Origin: Gamsiella multidivaricata
Lineage: Eukaryota > Mortierellomycota > Mortierellomycetes > Mortierellales > Mortierellaceae
Direction of reading: 5' to 3'
Length of the DNA: 64,000 nt
NCBI RefSeq assembly: GCF_025024155.1
Contig: NW_026251716.1
Coordinates: 372,001-436,000 of the forward strand
Below are positions 33,628 to 45,520 of this stretch, piece by piece. Position 1 is the stretch's first letter; each line of letters opens with the position of its first letter. Below the pieces are notes generated by a model. It was not told the origin of the DNA. It saw nothing but the letters and a program-made list of their open reading frames with translations, and ran no database searches. Position numbers and translations under genes: made by a program.

Positions 33628-36600
33628 TTAAAATGCTTCGATAACCAGTGGTTCATGATCGTAATACACAAGGCGTCGATGAACATCCTCTGCATGGTAG
33701 AGCACCTTGAACTCGCCCCGGCTATAGAAGCACACCGGCAACACATGGCTCGTGGTTGAATCCGGTTGCATCTAATCAATATCAAACCAAATGTAGGGCA
33801 GGTTAACAATTTGCCAATTTCGAAGAACGACACAGAACAGGGAGCCAGGCTAGACAGCTTGCACATACCTTTGCAAGAGGTGCCTGTAACACGCCATGCC
33901 AGACCATCTTTGTGCCCATATCGTATTCCATGGTCCCGTCTCCAAGCACCTGCACAGGTTGCATCCTCAGGCACAGCTTCACATCCATATGTGATCTATT
34001 CACGACCGTGAACCGAACCTGCGCAAACTGGTCCACAGGGCATCTCCAGCGGTTAGAGCCGATCTGCTCTAGCCTTCGCCGCAATAGCCCACCCTCCTCG
34101 CCGTCATTGGGGCCTGACTCGCTGCTCTCTTGGTCCACGTCAGTTGTGGGTTCAAGTGCAACCAAGAAGGAAACATCTTCGATCTTAAGCACGCTTAGCA
34201 TCGACTTTGTCAGCCGCAGAGTCCTCAGGTCAAACTTGCCAAACCGCCCAGATGCATCCTTGCAAGTCCATCTTGCCACTACACGCTTGAGTAACTCTTC
34301 TCTAAACCAGAACAACGCCCGCTCAAGCGCAAGCTCCTCTGTTGAGAGAGCTGCACCTCTGGCCACGACAAATTGCTTGTTTGAAAGCGTTGGAATCGGT
34401 GTCGAGAGCTGCTCCGTCGTAAGCACCATTCTTCTAACAGGTAAAATGATCCGTTGAGTGTTGCCTGGTTGGATGACCGTCGTCGATTTAATCAGCTTGT
34501 TCACATCGAGTCCTTCACCGTCCTCAGAGTCATCTACAAGCATCGCGACCTCCACAGGTACCGTCCAGACGTTACGAACATCCAGCGTCAACAGACAATA
34601 CTCGTTCTTGGTACCCAGTGCCACGCGGCGAGAGATGGCGGCTTCGATCTGTTCCCCTGGCAGAATTGCATCGCCCCGTGCTTTCGAGAGCAGCTGCTCC
34701 ACAGACTGCCGCTTGTCAACGTTTGCGAAATTTGAGCTCAGTCGTTTGTTAATTGTCCGCGACCCACGACGACCAGCTCCATAACTCTTGTGGAGCCCTT
34801 TTTGTTCTTGGATATGAATTGTCTTCAAATTCTGCTGAGAGGTGTGTGCGTTATCGCTATCGTCGTTCGCCGGTGGAGCCAGGAATCCGTCGCTTGAGAA
34901 ATCGATCCTTGGCACTGCAGGATCTGCACTTGAGAACGTACCACTGCTGCCATTGGGACCTTCAAGGACAGGAGTATTGGGCTCCGTGACAGAGATATCC
35001 ATACCGCCATGAGACTGTAAATAAAGAATATCGAGGTTCAATGACTCGACGGTCTTGTAAACTGTCATGAGCACCTGCGAAAACAGCTGCCGCGTCACAA
35101 AGATGTTAGATTCTTCAGCATCCTTATCGTCATCTCTATGAAGAAATGCATAGTCGATTTGAATCATTCCAGAAGAACTAAAAACAATATGAGGAATATT
35201 AAGAACGAGGTACAGCATATAAGATTAATGAACAAAGTCCCTTTAAAGTAATCAAATTTTAACATCCATGGCAAGAAGCTAAACATACCATCCTCGCTTT
35301 CCAAGAACCTCGACCTTGATTTCGCGCGTGCCTCCAACAGGAATATTACACTCCACCTCCCTGTTCCAAGAAAAGACATTGGTCTTCTTCAAGAATAGCT
35401 CCATTTCGTAGGCATCCTCTGCAGAGAGCTCAACCCCGTTATTGGTAGTAGTGCCATAGCTGTTGCCAAGAGCGAGCTGGCTGGTTGAATCGGAAAATGT
35501 CAGCGTGATAAAGTCCACAGGAATAGCTCCAATATTTTCCAAGGTCAAACGGATTATCGTCCTAAAGCAAGAAAGAATAAAGCATGAGTTAGAGATAAAT
35601 GCAACGTCAGTCAAACCTCAGCCTTGCCGCTAAGGCAAGCGTTCGCAAGCAAAACTCATAAGGTGTACCTTTCGCCTTCAAACAGCATAACAGACCCATG
35701 CTGTAAAGAAGTCTCCCTAATCTTCAGCAGAGGTTGGATCGGGATGACAGAAGTAGTTGCAAACTTTGGTTCGGACGCTGCACCGTCCTTGATTTTTTTG
35801 GTCGTAAAACTTTCCAGGCCTCTAGAAACGATCAAAGGCGATTTAGAAACGGAAGATATCAGTATCCACTGTGGGTTTCAAACATCACCTAAAATTCCGT
35901 AGGCTGGCCAAGAAATATATCATTACCTCTTCTTAAAACGAGCTATGGCATCATTGGAAGCTGTGTCTGTCTTACTGCAGGTGTCAGCAGGCTCGCCGGT
36001 CCTTGGGTTTGTCACAAAGAACTCTTCCTCTGCGCAATGAGCTATCTGAACAATACAACCCCGAATAACCAGTTCTCCTGGGTTCTTGGGTATTCCTGCT
36101 ACTTTGATAGAGACCGTCGTCTGAGCTGGGATCATGGTTGAAGTAGGAATCGCTTCAAATTCCACGCCAGAGGTCGATAGTCGAATCTCTTGAACTTCAA
36201 GATCAATACCATGGGGGTTTGTCAGAGTAACGATAAAAAAGGCGGTCTCGCCAGCAACAAGATCCAATTTAGCCACATTGTTGACCTTGCGATGGAAGGG
36301 GTTGTAGATGAACGGATCTACTTCGCCCGTAGGTTTGACAGCAAGAGTGGTCTCGGGGATGATAGACTTGAGAGTGTCCTTAGGCCGTGTAAAGGGCATT
36401 TTTCGCGCTGAAGGCCTGCGCACGAATTGAATAGAAGACGAACGCGCTGGTTAAAATGTGGTCCCACTATTTGAAGGGCGGAGAAAACATCCTTTGGGTC
36501 ACTTACGAGCAAACCTCGATGTCGACCACAAGAGTTTTGTTCCAGTACTTGGTCTCAGTAATATCTGTCACGCCCGTCTTCTTGGCCGCTGCAAGAATGC

Positions 36601-39376
36601 GAGGCAAGGATGCGTACAGACCAGCCTGCTCCTCCCTGGTCAAGTATGCATAAAGCTGTCGTAATAGTGTTGAGGAAAAGTGCATCATAGCCTTGTAGTC
36701 TAGTATTCAGACCCAAATGCATGTTAGTTTCCTTGGATGCCGCACAGCCTCAATCGCAATACCAGAATGGGAGCACATACCTGGCACAGCTTCTGCAACA
36801 CGGATGCACTCGTAGAGCACATCAATCTGTAGCTCGGGCCAGCCGTGATCCATGTAGAGATTATTATTGGACATAAAGTTATCGCCTACGCCGAAGACAT
36901 TGCAGATTTGTGTCAAGCACTCCAGCACCCCGTGATCAGAGCTCATGGGCTTCTTCGGCGGTGATCCACTCGCCTGTGCCGCGGCTGCTTGTGCCAATCG
37001 GGTCTGGTGCAATAAGGGCGCAATCATTCGAACCGCATATCTCAAGTAGAGTGACTGCTTTCGGCGGAACTGAATGGCGCCCAGGATGGATGCGATTGTG
37101 GTGGTGAAGTGAATCTATAGGTATGAATAAACGTGTTCAGTCTGGTTGCTCATACTTATTCGCTCACTGTTGACGAGAGAAGAGCAGAATCCATGTAAAG
37201 ACAGCATGCAACTCCTACCTGGTCAATTATCCACAGTTCGTCCAAACGACCGGTCCAGGTCTTAGAAACCCAATTCATGATATCCGTCCTAGTAATGCCA
37301 ACGCTGGGTGTTTGGATGCTACCGGTCCGTGACCTCAAAGTCGATGCACGGTGCAAAAGTCCAGAGGCACCCGAAGCTGGTTGCGAATGACTTCCTGAGG
37401 GTGAATGGGTCATAGGCTGTTGCTGCCCCTCCGTTGCTGTCCCGTCTGAATGCGTAAACATGTTACCGCTCACGACTGCTGCTAGAGCACGGTCGTCCAA
37501 AATGCCATTGCCGCAGACAAAACAGGTCGCAATGAACTTGGTAACCTTCATGCACGCCTCTACGTAGAGAATTGCAGGAGCCGCATTGCCAGGCACTTTG
37601 TTGTAGAGCGTCAGGATAGTTTGGTACTTTTCAGGGATATCGACGATCAATGGCTTAATTGCAGGGGTACTCTGTATTTTGGTGGGTTCAGCGGTTGTGG
37701 GCGAAGTGGGTGAAGTAATGGTTTGCAGTGCCTGTTGTTGTTGGAATTGCTATCAAAGATAAAGACACGAATATCTAAGATTAACAGCTGCCATCATACA
37801 TTTGTCGTTCATCGAGGTCATATCCAGCTGAATCGGAATGATCGTACAGAAAGGTCCGCCTGCACAAAAGCTAGAAGGACAACAGCGCAATACAGCCCCT
37901 CCATCGCGCTCGCTTGCCACAGAAAATCTGAATTGGACTTTGTCGCCTCGATTACTGACTGATAACTATATCAGCATTAGAGGATGGGATAGCAAGAATG
38001 GACTATTTCAGTTCCAGGACCGATAAAAAGTCATGCAAAGAAAGCTGGAACATCTTTGTCGCCTTACCTGGACACCGCATCTGACAACCGTCCTGCCATC
38101 AAGTAGAGGTCCCCATACAGCTTTTGCGCTCTCGCAGCAGTCCTCTTCCGCAATCTCTGATCCGTCACCACTATAGGCTGTACGTATTGATTTGTAGAAT
38201 TCAAGGAGGTGAACCCTGCGGATGACAGAGTACGTGAGTGCGTTGATGATCCTGAGGTGGTCATGGCTGAGGGCGGAGCTGTCAACGGTTTGATTCCATT
38301 GGCAGGCATGTCAGGCAATGTAGGCGTATTGGCTAACGGCATCGTTCCCCCATGAGGCCCTTGTCTCCCATACACGGCGATTGCAGGGTTAGGCGATTCG
38401 ATGTCTTGTCGCTTTCCAATGGCCGTGGCCTAAAGGTTGGATTGATATCGTTAAGAGAATATCACAGTAGTTGTCGACCGGAGTATTCACCAAAACCTTC
38501 CATGTGATAACATACAATATTCTCGAACTCGGTCAAGACACTCCTGGCCAGGTCACAGATTAAAACGCGAAGGTAGGAGGATGTATTGCCGACATTGGGG
38601 ATCATGATTACACCGCCTCCTCGTAGATCGTCCGGATGCTGCTCCGATGGATCGAATGCAAAGCACTGGTTCGCTACCGCTGATGGGTACTATGCCATAG
38701 AGTAAATAGCAGTTAAGGACGGGAGAAATATAGGTGCTGTAATGCAATTTGGTGGACTGAGTTGACATCCATACCCTGGAGAGAATCTGCTGAAACTGTT
38801 GATATCCTGCCGCCATATTGCCATCTGGCCATTCTTGGCAATCCATGATTCCAATGACCTATGGCAGTGGATGGTAAGTATTAGTCCTGTAGGCTCCTGT
38901 TCATAAAGATGTCCAAGATTATGAGCGAGACCCATAGCATTGACGGTTGCCTACTCCAAAGATACGGCGGTGCATTTGAAACTCCTCCAGGTACTGTTGC
39001 TCGGCGTTGTACGAAGTAGCGAACTGGAAATAGAGCTGACCTTCATGGGGTACGTTCTGGCTAAAGAAAGCTGTTGTTTAGTTAAAATGAAACAGCGTAA
39101 GTAGGCATTCGCTGGGAGTCTCTTTACACAGCAACAACCTGTTGCTGATGCAAGATGAGAGGTCAATTCTTTTCCTTTCATAGTTCTTGACGCTGAATTA
39201 ACACAGCAGCGCTTACAGTTTTCTGTACGAGGGCCCATCCAGACTTCTTCTAGTTTGACAGCGTTGTGTTGCCGGAGCATCTTGACATGGCGCTCGAAGG
39301 TGGACCTCTTGATGGGACCGACAGGAACAAGTAGGACGCGAATGCGCGCTGCCGCGGTGAAGTTAACAGCATCCAT
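33628..39376 (-). CDS. TRS120: TRAPP II complex subunit TRAPPC9/Trs120
   Basis: Subunit of the TRAPP II complex that activates Rab11/Ypt31 at the Golgi. Fourteen exons: complement(join(33628..33771,33869..35177,35289..35561,35669..35821,35927..36415,36507..36699,36781..37114,37219..37749,37848..37965,38068..38429,38516..38689,38775..38858,38955..39070,39217..39376)), 1479 aa, every phase consistent. The N-terminus (AAARIRVLLVPVGPIKRSTF) is the standard Trs120 start. DFLWQASAMEGL marks the helical repeat region; beta-sandwich domains and a terminal FYSRGEFKVLYHAED block close the protein. Yeast Trs120 has 1289 aa. The reading frame is open upstream of the chosen ATG to another ATG near 39509, but that extension does not resemble the family. 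An AATAAA on the minus strand just after the stop can serve polyadenylation. The inverted repeat begins 207 bp upstream. Confidence 0.93.
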
Positions 39377-40752
39377 ACCTACTCGTATCCTGTTAATATA
39401 TTGATATAATGTATCCGCGTCGACTCTGTCCTGGTGAATGCGAGAAGTGGTGTTGAAGGTTTGAGCGCGATGGCAAGAGGAGGACTTGGGTCCAAGATGA
39501 GCAATGGCCGAACGAGCGTGCATATTTGGGAAGCACAGCCTAATGCACTTATGGGACGTCCTCAATTAATTGATTTATGCGCGGCGCGCATGGTGTTCTT
39601 GAGATGGCGTCTAGTAACGCGTCTTGCATATGTTTTACGAGCTGCGTTGAATCGGTGTGTACACGCCGAACCGCTGCAGTGCATGTCCAGGTGCGCAGAT
39701 GTTGTTTGGCCGCACGACATACAGTGTGTGCAGACAACTTGAAAGAGCGTGCCATCGTCCCAACCGTTACTAGGCTTCATTCGGTGCTGTGGCCTTGATG
39801 GACTTGTTAACCGTGTAGAGCGAACGACAGCCATCTTTACTCATACTTCAAGTCCAAGGCCCATTCCAGCACCCACCCAAAGGATTTGTTTTACACTCGA
39901 AACCAGGCTTCTTGCTGAACATTTCATTTATTGGCTTTATGTATCGAGGATGAAGTAGAAGACAACGAAGATCAATAAACAAAAAGAAGAAAGGAAATAA
40001 AAAAAAAAAAGGAAAGCCGGCTTGCCATCGGTCAGTCTTACTCAGAAGAGCAAGGCCGTGCAGGGCACACCTCGAGCAGGTTGCAAGCCATGGTGCCCCA
40101 AAAAACCACGAATGTGGGAAAAAAAGAGTGGATCTCACGCAGCAACTCACCAACCCCCACTGACCCATCTTTTTTTATTAGCCCTCGAACCCCATGTGCA
40201 ACCCCCAATCGCGCAGAACAGTACCCTGATCATCACCGGCACTAGACCTACCAGGGTGTTCTTGGCAACACGAAGCCGTCCCATCAAGCGCAGAGCAGAC
40301 CACATGGGTCATGACAACAAAAAATGGCCAAAAGTGCTGCGCTCATTGCTATTCAGAACGGAACTGTTGGTCAAGAAAAACGCAAAGACGGGGGCCCGCT
40401 CTTTGCCGCCCACTGCTAGCCCTAGGCCTCAGAAAGGGGGCCGCTCATCTTTGATTTTTTGTTTTTCGATTTCATTTTCGTAGTTTTTTCGTGTTCTTCG
40501 TCCCGGTGATGAACAAAAAAAACTAGAAACGAATACGGAAAAAAAAATACGGGGAAAAAAAAAAACGAACAAAACAGAAAAAACAGGGAACCCCGCTGTG
40601 TGCTCGTACGGTTGACTTTGCGGTGTACAAAATCCAAGAAAGCTCTAGGAACGATGGGGAGAAGGGGGAAGGAGAGCGACAGAGACAGAGAGAGAGAGAG
40701 AAGCAGAGGGGGAGAGAGAGAGTGCAGTGCAGAGGTGAGCGACGATATCAGA

Positions 40753-40842
40753 GTGGAGGCACAAAGAGTGGAGGCACAAAGAGTGGAGGCACAAAGAGTG
40801 GAGATGCAAAGAGTGGAAGCATACAATGTGGAACTGTGAAGA
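40753..40842 (+). repeat. 15-bp tandem repeat in the left arm
   Basis: Six head-to-tail units of the GTGGAGGCACAAAGA type; the first three are exact and the last three decay. The mirror copy is at 45431-45520. A preceding (GA)n-rich stretch lies at about 40680-40720. Confidence 0.85.
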
Positions 40843-40874
40843 GAGGAATGGAGAGAGTGCAGCTGAGTGTTATT

Positions 40875-40990
40875 ACTTACCTTGACGTTGAAGCAGTGAC
40901 AAGGAGAAAAAAAGAGAAAAGAAAAGAAAAGAGCGAGGTACAACGGCCGGTTTATATACTGCCAGCGCCACCATCAGCGCCACCATCAGC
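40875..40990 (-). promoter_or_regulatory. Mirrored outward-facing promoter-like module, left arm
   Basis: Exact mirror of the module at 45283-45398. On the minus strand it has two adjacent 12-bp repeats (gctgatggtggc), TATATAAA at 40951-40958, a C/T-rich stretch and a GTAAGT donor. It points toward TRAPPC9, whose start codon is about 1.6 kb downstream in the same orientation. Confidence 0.5.
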
Positions 40991-42271
40991 TGGAGCCATT
41001 TACGGACGAGTGCATTGCGACCACTCCATCTACATAGTGAGATTCGCCTACCAGAACCGGCACTCATGCAGATACTCCTGCGGAGACGCATCCAAAAACG
41101 CATGCAGAGACACACCCAATATCGATCGCAGCAACACTAGTGGGCGACGCTGCTCCCAAAACGAGACAAGAACAAGTAATAGTAACAGCAGGGAAGAAGA
41201 GCGAGGAAAAAGAACGCAGACACGCACAGCGGAGACAATGGTACTCTTTTGCTGCAGCACGCTTGTAGGCAATGGCTGCTGGAGACACCTCAAAGCGACC
41301 CTTATCTGTTCGGACCAAACTATCCACTTTGGAACACTCGTTGCTGGATAGACCCCTTCAATAGCTGATTTACGATCTACAGTTTGATGCTCCTGTGCCT
41401 GGATCAAATAAAGGAATATCATCCACTGCAGCCACTAGCGGCTGACAGACTGGCACAAACCCTGTAACGCACATCAGCAAATGCGCCAAAAGAGAATGCT
41501 ACAAGTAACAGCACCCGTGGGGACCTAATAGAGCCCCACCGTTGACACCCTGCAGCCTATTCTGCAGTGCAGCCTTGTGTGACCACAAAAAATAAACCAC
41601 CGATTCCAGGATCAGAGTCATCAGCAATGAGGATCGCGGCAGGTGGCAATGGCAACAGCAGTCCTGCCGCTCTCCACGCTAAGGTTTTTTGTGGAGGGCA
41701 AGGAATGGGTCCCATCGCCGTCTTTAGCCCTCCTGGTCACTATGGCCTAGCCAGGGTGGTCTAAACCTTGACTGCCTGTGCGCTCCACGCGTATGTGGCC
41801 CATGCATTTGATTCTCGATGTAATTGGAGCTCTCTTTGTTTACAGCCTAAATTTGTGGCCCAAGCACTGCACTCCCAAAGAGGCTATGCTGCAGCGACCA
41901 TCATTGGGCCACGCTCCTGCTGATACTGTCTCGCCTCATTCGCTCCTCCAACATGGTAGCGGCGTTCTGGGGTTCATCCATCCTGGAACACTCCATTGAG
42001 GTGCTGAAGCGATTGAGGGTCAGTGTCGTGTTCGAACATTGGTTGCGCTGCGGATGCTGCTCTGACGAGCTGGACGAGGCGCATTAGACAAGAGTAGTGC
42101 TTCCTCAACGGGAAAAGCATCAGCACCGACGATATCTTCTTTAGGCGGGCGTTCTACTCCACCGGCGATCCCTGGTCGCCTGCTTCCGTAAATGCGTTGT
42201 TGCTGGCGTCGTTTCTAAGCTCTGTGATCAGTTAATAGACCTCTGCTTTCTTTGTCTCCAACTGCTAAAAA

Positions 42272-42472
42272 TTACTCTACTCTGACCATCTTGCCATCAC
42301 GCAGCATCAGAACCGCAGACAACCGTGCCAGCTCCTGCATCTGGTATGTAATAAAAATGTCCGCCTTATCTGCCAGTAGTTCCTGGACAAGGAGCCTCTC
42401 ATTTTCGACTCGCAGGAATATTTGGCGTAGCGAAATCAAGCTATTCCCACAACTACAGCAACCGTGACCAAT
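42272..42472 (-). pseudogene. ABC-transporter-like C-terminal fragment, left arm copy
   Basis: Mirror of 43801-44001 with an identical translation. See that entry for the residues. Confidence 0.3.
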
Positions 42473-42496
42473 GCAGAAAAACGATAGAGATGCCTC

Positions 42497-43776
42497 CCCC
42501 TCACACACACACATTCATAAAGGTCTCTCGCCCCGCGCTCTTTCCTGTCCTCACATTCTCGTCTGTCGTCTCCATCCTACTTCCCCGTTTATTTTTTATC
42601 TTACTATCCGCCCTGCCTACAACGGCAGCATCATATCCCGTAATTCTATTGTACCCCACATTCATTTTAAAGTCCGGCCAAGTTGCGCACAGCACTTTCA
42701 TTAAAACTCATTTGTGGGCATTAATCTCTTAAGGATCGCTAGACCTTGTCGTCTTCCCGCGCTCTTTTGCTCACCTAAACTTATTCACTACTATACTGTC
42801 CTTACTGTCATTGTCTCCCCCTTCGAACAGCTATGTTTCTTTCAATACACCACCTTCCCGCTCCTGCGAGCCTCGTAAACTCTCAGTTGTGTCGCCTCGG
42901 TGTTTCGTCGGCGGTGTTAATGGACCAATTGATGCGTATCACTCTATTAATCTTGGACCACTGCCACTTGTACACTTGTCTTTATGTGTCAGCGATCCGC
43001 TCGATTAAAATGGGGATGGAAAGAGCCTTTAGTATTTGGCCGATATGGCCATTGAAGGAGGCCAACCGATATGAAAGCCATCGATCCGCACATCCATGAC
43101 GATGTAATGTCACTGCACTACGGATACATCCTATCAACCAGGCATCGATTCTCTACGGATACATCCTATCAACCCAGGTATCGATTCTCTACGATTCCTA
43201 CCGGGAGAGAGCCCGAGCTCAAAACTGGGCAGCAGCAGCTATCGCCCAGCAAATCGACGCTCAGCTGAACTCGTGGGCCACTGATGCGATGGTCCATGGC
43301 TTTCACTGCAAACTCTCCGAGGTGTTTAATCAGAGCACACAGTAGAAATGTCTGCTCGGCCTTTTCTGAGGACGTCGAGCATAGCACGGCAAGTTTTATG
43401 AGATGTGCTTGTTGCCTTTCGATAGAATTGGCACGGATGAACACGTTTCCCTGCCAGTTTCGGCCTCGTCAGTCTCGCTGCAGATACGTCTATATGAAAA
43501 TCGCAACTATTCTCATTGTCATGTAGCGCAAGCAGCGCGTCGTGTCCATACATGTTTCTTTTTTCAGTTCTCCAACAGTTGAGCAGCCCAGATAGAAATG
43601 GCTATTTATATGATGGATGGAGCTAATTGCATGGGTCTCTTAAACAAAGCAATGTATTCAATCCTAGAATGAGGACCTGTAGTTCTGTAAACAGCTTTCT
43701 GTTTCCGACTCTAATCGTACTATGGATACCATCAATCTCAAATATATAATCATTTGCGTTATTACTGGGGGAAGAT
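42497..43776. other. Unique spacer of the inverted duplication (1,280 bp)
   Basis: The two arms are separated by this non-palindromic spacer. It carries an early C/T-rich stretch and a short tandem repeat at 43118-43188. Minus-strand frames at about 43169-43553 contain strings such as ERQQAHLIKLAVL and ALIKHLGEFAVKAMDH that look protein-like but are broken and unrecognised. No intact gene is supported. Confidence 0.75.
43118..43188 (+). repeat. 35/36-bp tandem duplication in the spacer
   Basis: Two adjacent units, 43118-43152 and 43153-43188, of the pattern CTACGGATACATCCTATCAA..., which differ by one inserted base and one substitution. A third partial unit may follow (ctacgattc). The symmetry centre of the whole duplication (43136.5) lies in the first unit. 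Confidence 0.85.
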
Positions 43777-43800
43777 GAGGCACCTCTATCGTTTTTCTGC

Positions 43801-44001
43801 ATTGGTCACGGTTGCTGTAGTTGTGGGAATAGCTTGATTTCGCTACGCCAAATATTCCTGCGAGTCGAAAATGAGAGGCTCCTTGTCCAGGAACTACTGG
43901 CAGATAAGGCGGACATTTTTATTACATACCAGATGCAGGAGCTGGCACGGTTGTCTGCGGTTCTGATGCTGCGTGATGGCAAGATGGTCAGAGTAGAGTA
44001 A
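43801..44001 (+). pseudogene. ABC-transporter-like C-terminal fragment, right arm copy
   Basis: The plus strand encodes about 66 residues ending at a TAA. The part ELLADKADIFITYQMQEL followed by a leucine-rich turn and LRDGKMV resembles the end of an ABCC-type nucleotide-binding domain: kinase-like strand, H-loop (T-H-Q, here T-Y-Q) and the D-G-K hairpin. The catalytic His would be replaced by Tyr, and nothing upstream resembles Walker A or the signature motif, so it can only be a relic. The match was made by eye and is weak. Confidence 0.35.
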
Positions 44002-45282
44002 TTTTTAGCAGTTGGAGACAAAGAAAGCAGAGGTCTATTAACTGATCACAGAGCTTAGAAACGACGCCAGCAACAACGCATTTACGGAAGCAGGCGACCA
44101 GGGATCGCCGGTGGAGTAGAACGCCCGCCTAAAGAAGATATCGTCGGTGCTGATGCTTTTCCCGTTGAGGAAGCACTACTCTTGTCTAATGCGCCTCGTC
44201 CAGCTCGTCAGAGCAGCATCCGCAGCGCAACCAATGTTCGAACACGACACTGACCCTCAATCGCTTCAGCACCTCAATGGAGTGTTCCAGGATGGATGAA
44301 CCCCAGAACGCCGCTACCATGTTGGAGGAGCGAATGAGGCGAGACAGTATCAGCAGGAGCGTGGCCCAATGATGGTCGCTGCAGCATAGCCTCTTTGGGA
44401 GTGCAGTGCTTGGGCCACAAATTTAGGCTGTAAACAAAGAGAGCTCCAATTACATCGAGAATCAAATGCATGGGCCACATACGCGTGGAGCGCACAGGCA
44501 GTCAAGGTTTAGACCACCCTGGCTAGGCCATAGTGACCAGGAGGGCTAAAGACGGCGATGGGACCCATTCCTTGCCCTCCACAAAAAACCTTAGCGTGGA
44601 GAGCGGCAGGACTGCTGTTGCCATTGCCACCTGCCGCGATCCTCATTGCTGATGACTCTGATCCTGGAATCGGTGGTTTATTTTTTGTGGTCACACAAGG
44701 CTGCACTGCAGAATAGGCTGCAGGGTGTCAACGGTGGGGCTCTATTAGGTCCCCACGGGTGCTGTTACTTGTAGCATTCTCTTTTGGCGCATTTGCTGAT
44801 GTGCGTTACAGGGTTTGTGCCAGTCTGTCAGCCGCTAGTGGCTGCAGTGGATGATATTCCTTTATTTGATCCAGGCACAGGAGCATCAAACTGTAGATCG
44901 TAAATCAGCTATTGAAGGGGTCTATCCAGCAACGAGTGTTCCAAAGTGGATAGTTTGGTCCGAACAGATAAGGGTCGCTTTGAGGTGTCTCCAGCAGCCA
45001 TTGCCTACAAGCGTGCTGCAGCAAAAGAGTACCATTGTCTCCGCTGTGCGTGTCTGCGTTCTTTTTCCTCGCTCTTCTTCCCTGCTGTTACTATTACTTG
45101 TTCTTGTCTCGTTTTGGGAGCAGCGTCGCCCACTAGTGTTGCTGCGATCGATATTGGGTGTGTCTCTGCATGCGTTTTTGGATGCGTCTCCGCAGGAGTA
45201 TCTGCATGAGTGCCGGTTCTGGTAGGCGAATCTCACTATGTAGATGGAGTGGTCGCAATGCACTCGTCCGTAAATGGCTCCA

Positions 45283-45398
45283 GCTGATGGTGGCGCTGAT
45301 GGTGGCGCTGGCAGTATATAAACCGGCCGTTGTACCTCGCTCTTTTCTTTTCTTTTCTCTTTTTTTCTCCTTGTCACTGCTTCAACGTCAAGGTAAGT
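45283..45398 (+). promoter_or_regulatory. Outward-facing TATA promoter-like module with splice donor, right arm
   Basis: Two adjacent copies of gctgatggtggc (45283-45294, 45295-45306) precede TATATAAA at 45315-45322. A C/T-rich run follows, then aagGTAAGT with the donor at 45393. A candidate acceptor, cttcacag, ends at 45439, giving a 47-nt intron. The order TATA, pyrimidine-rich initiation zone, 5' intron is what a Pol II gene start in such fungi looks like. No convincing coding sequence follows, so the transcript may be noncoding or decayed. Confidence 0.5.
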
Positions 45399-45430
45399 AA
45401 TAACACTCAGCTGCACTCTCTCCATTCCTC

Positions 45431-45520
45431 TCTTCACAGTTCCACATTGTATGCTTCCACTCTTTGCATCTCCACTCTTTGTGCCTCCACTCTTTGTGCC
45501 TCCACTCTTTGTGCCTCCAC
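45431..45520 (-). repeat. 15-bp tandem repeat in the right arm
   Basis: Mirror of 40753-40842; six units, of which the three innermost to the array's exact part are identical. It lies just after the candidate 47-nt intron of the promoter-like module. Confidence 0.85.

Larger units (their letters stand above)
39583..42496 (+). repeat. Left arm of a giant inverted duplication (2,914 bp)
   Basis: This arm is the reverse complement of 43777-46690. Positions x and 86273-x pair throughout: a dozen reading frames in this arm have exact mirror partners with identical translations, so no indel and almost no substitution separates the arms. The only difference I noticed is at 42490 near the inner end. 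The outer edge is ggcgcgca at 39583; to its left lies the 5' flank of TRAPPC9. No obvious target-site duplication frames the unit beyond GC-rich bases. The segment 41259-41911 is also present, diverged, at 1-641. I recognise no transposase, reverse transcriptase or recombinase in it. Confidence 0.95.

Noticed and set aside
39070..39217. A small middle exon of TRAPPC9 around 39115-39175
   Set aside because: Including it breaks the reading frame; joining 39217 directly to 39070 keeps the phase and the family-like sequence.
40422..40943. A 173-residue frame with Thr-Leu-Cys-Ala-Ser pentapeptide repeats in the inverted repeat
   Set aside because: It is produced by reading the 15-bp tandem repeat and C/T-rich tracts, begins with a non-ATG codon, and overlaps the promoter-like module on the same strand.
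40623..41351. A 242-residue frame on the plus strand of the left arm (mirror 44922-45650)
   Set aside because: It starts with a non-standard codon, is made of simple repeats in its first third, shows no domain, and runs antisense through the TATA module.
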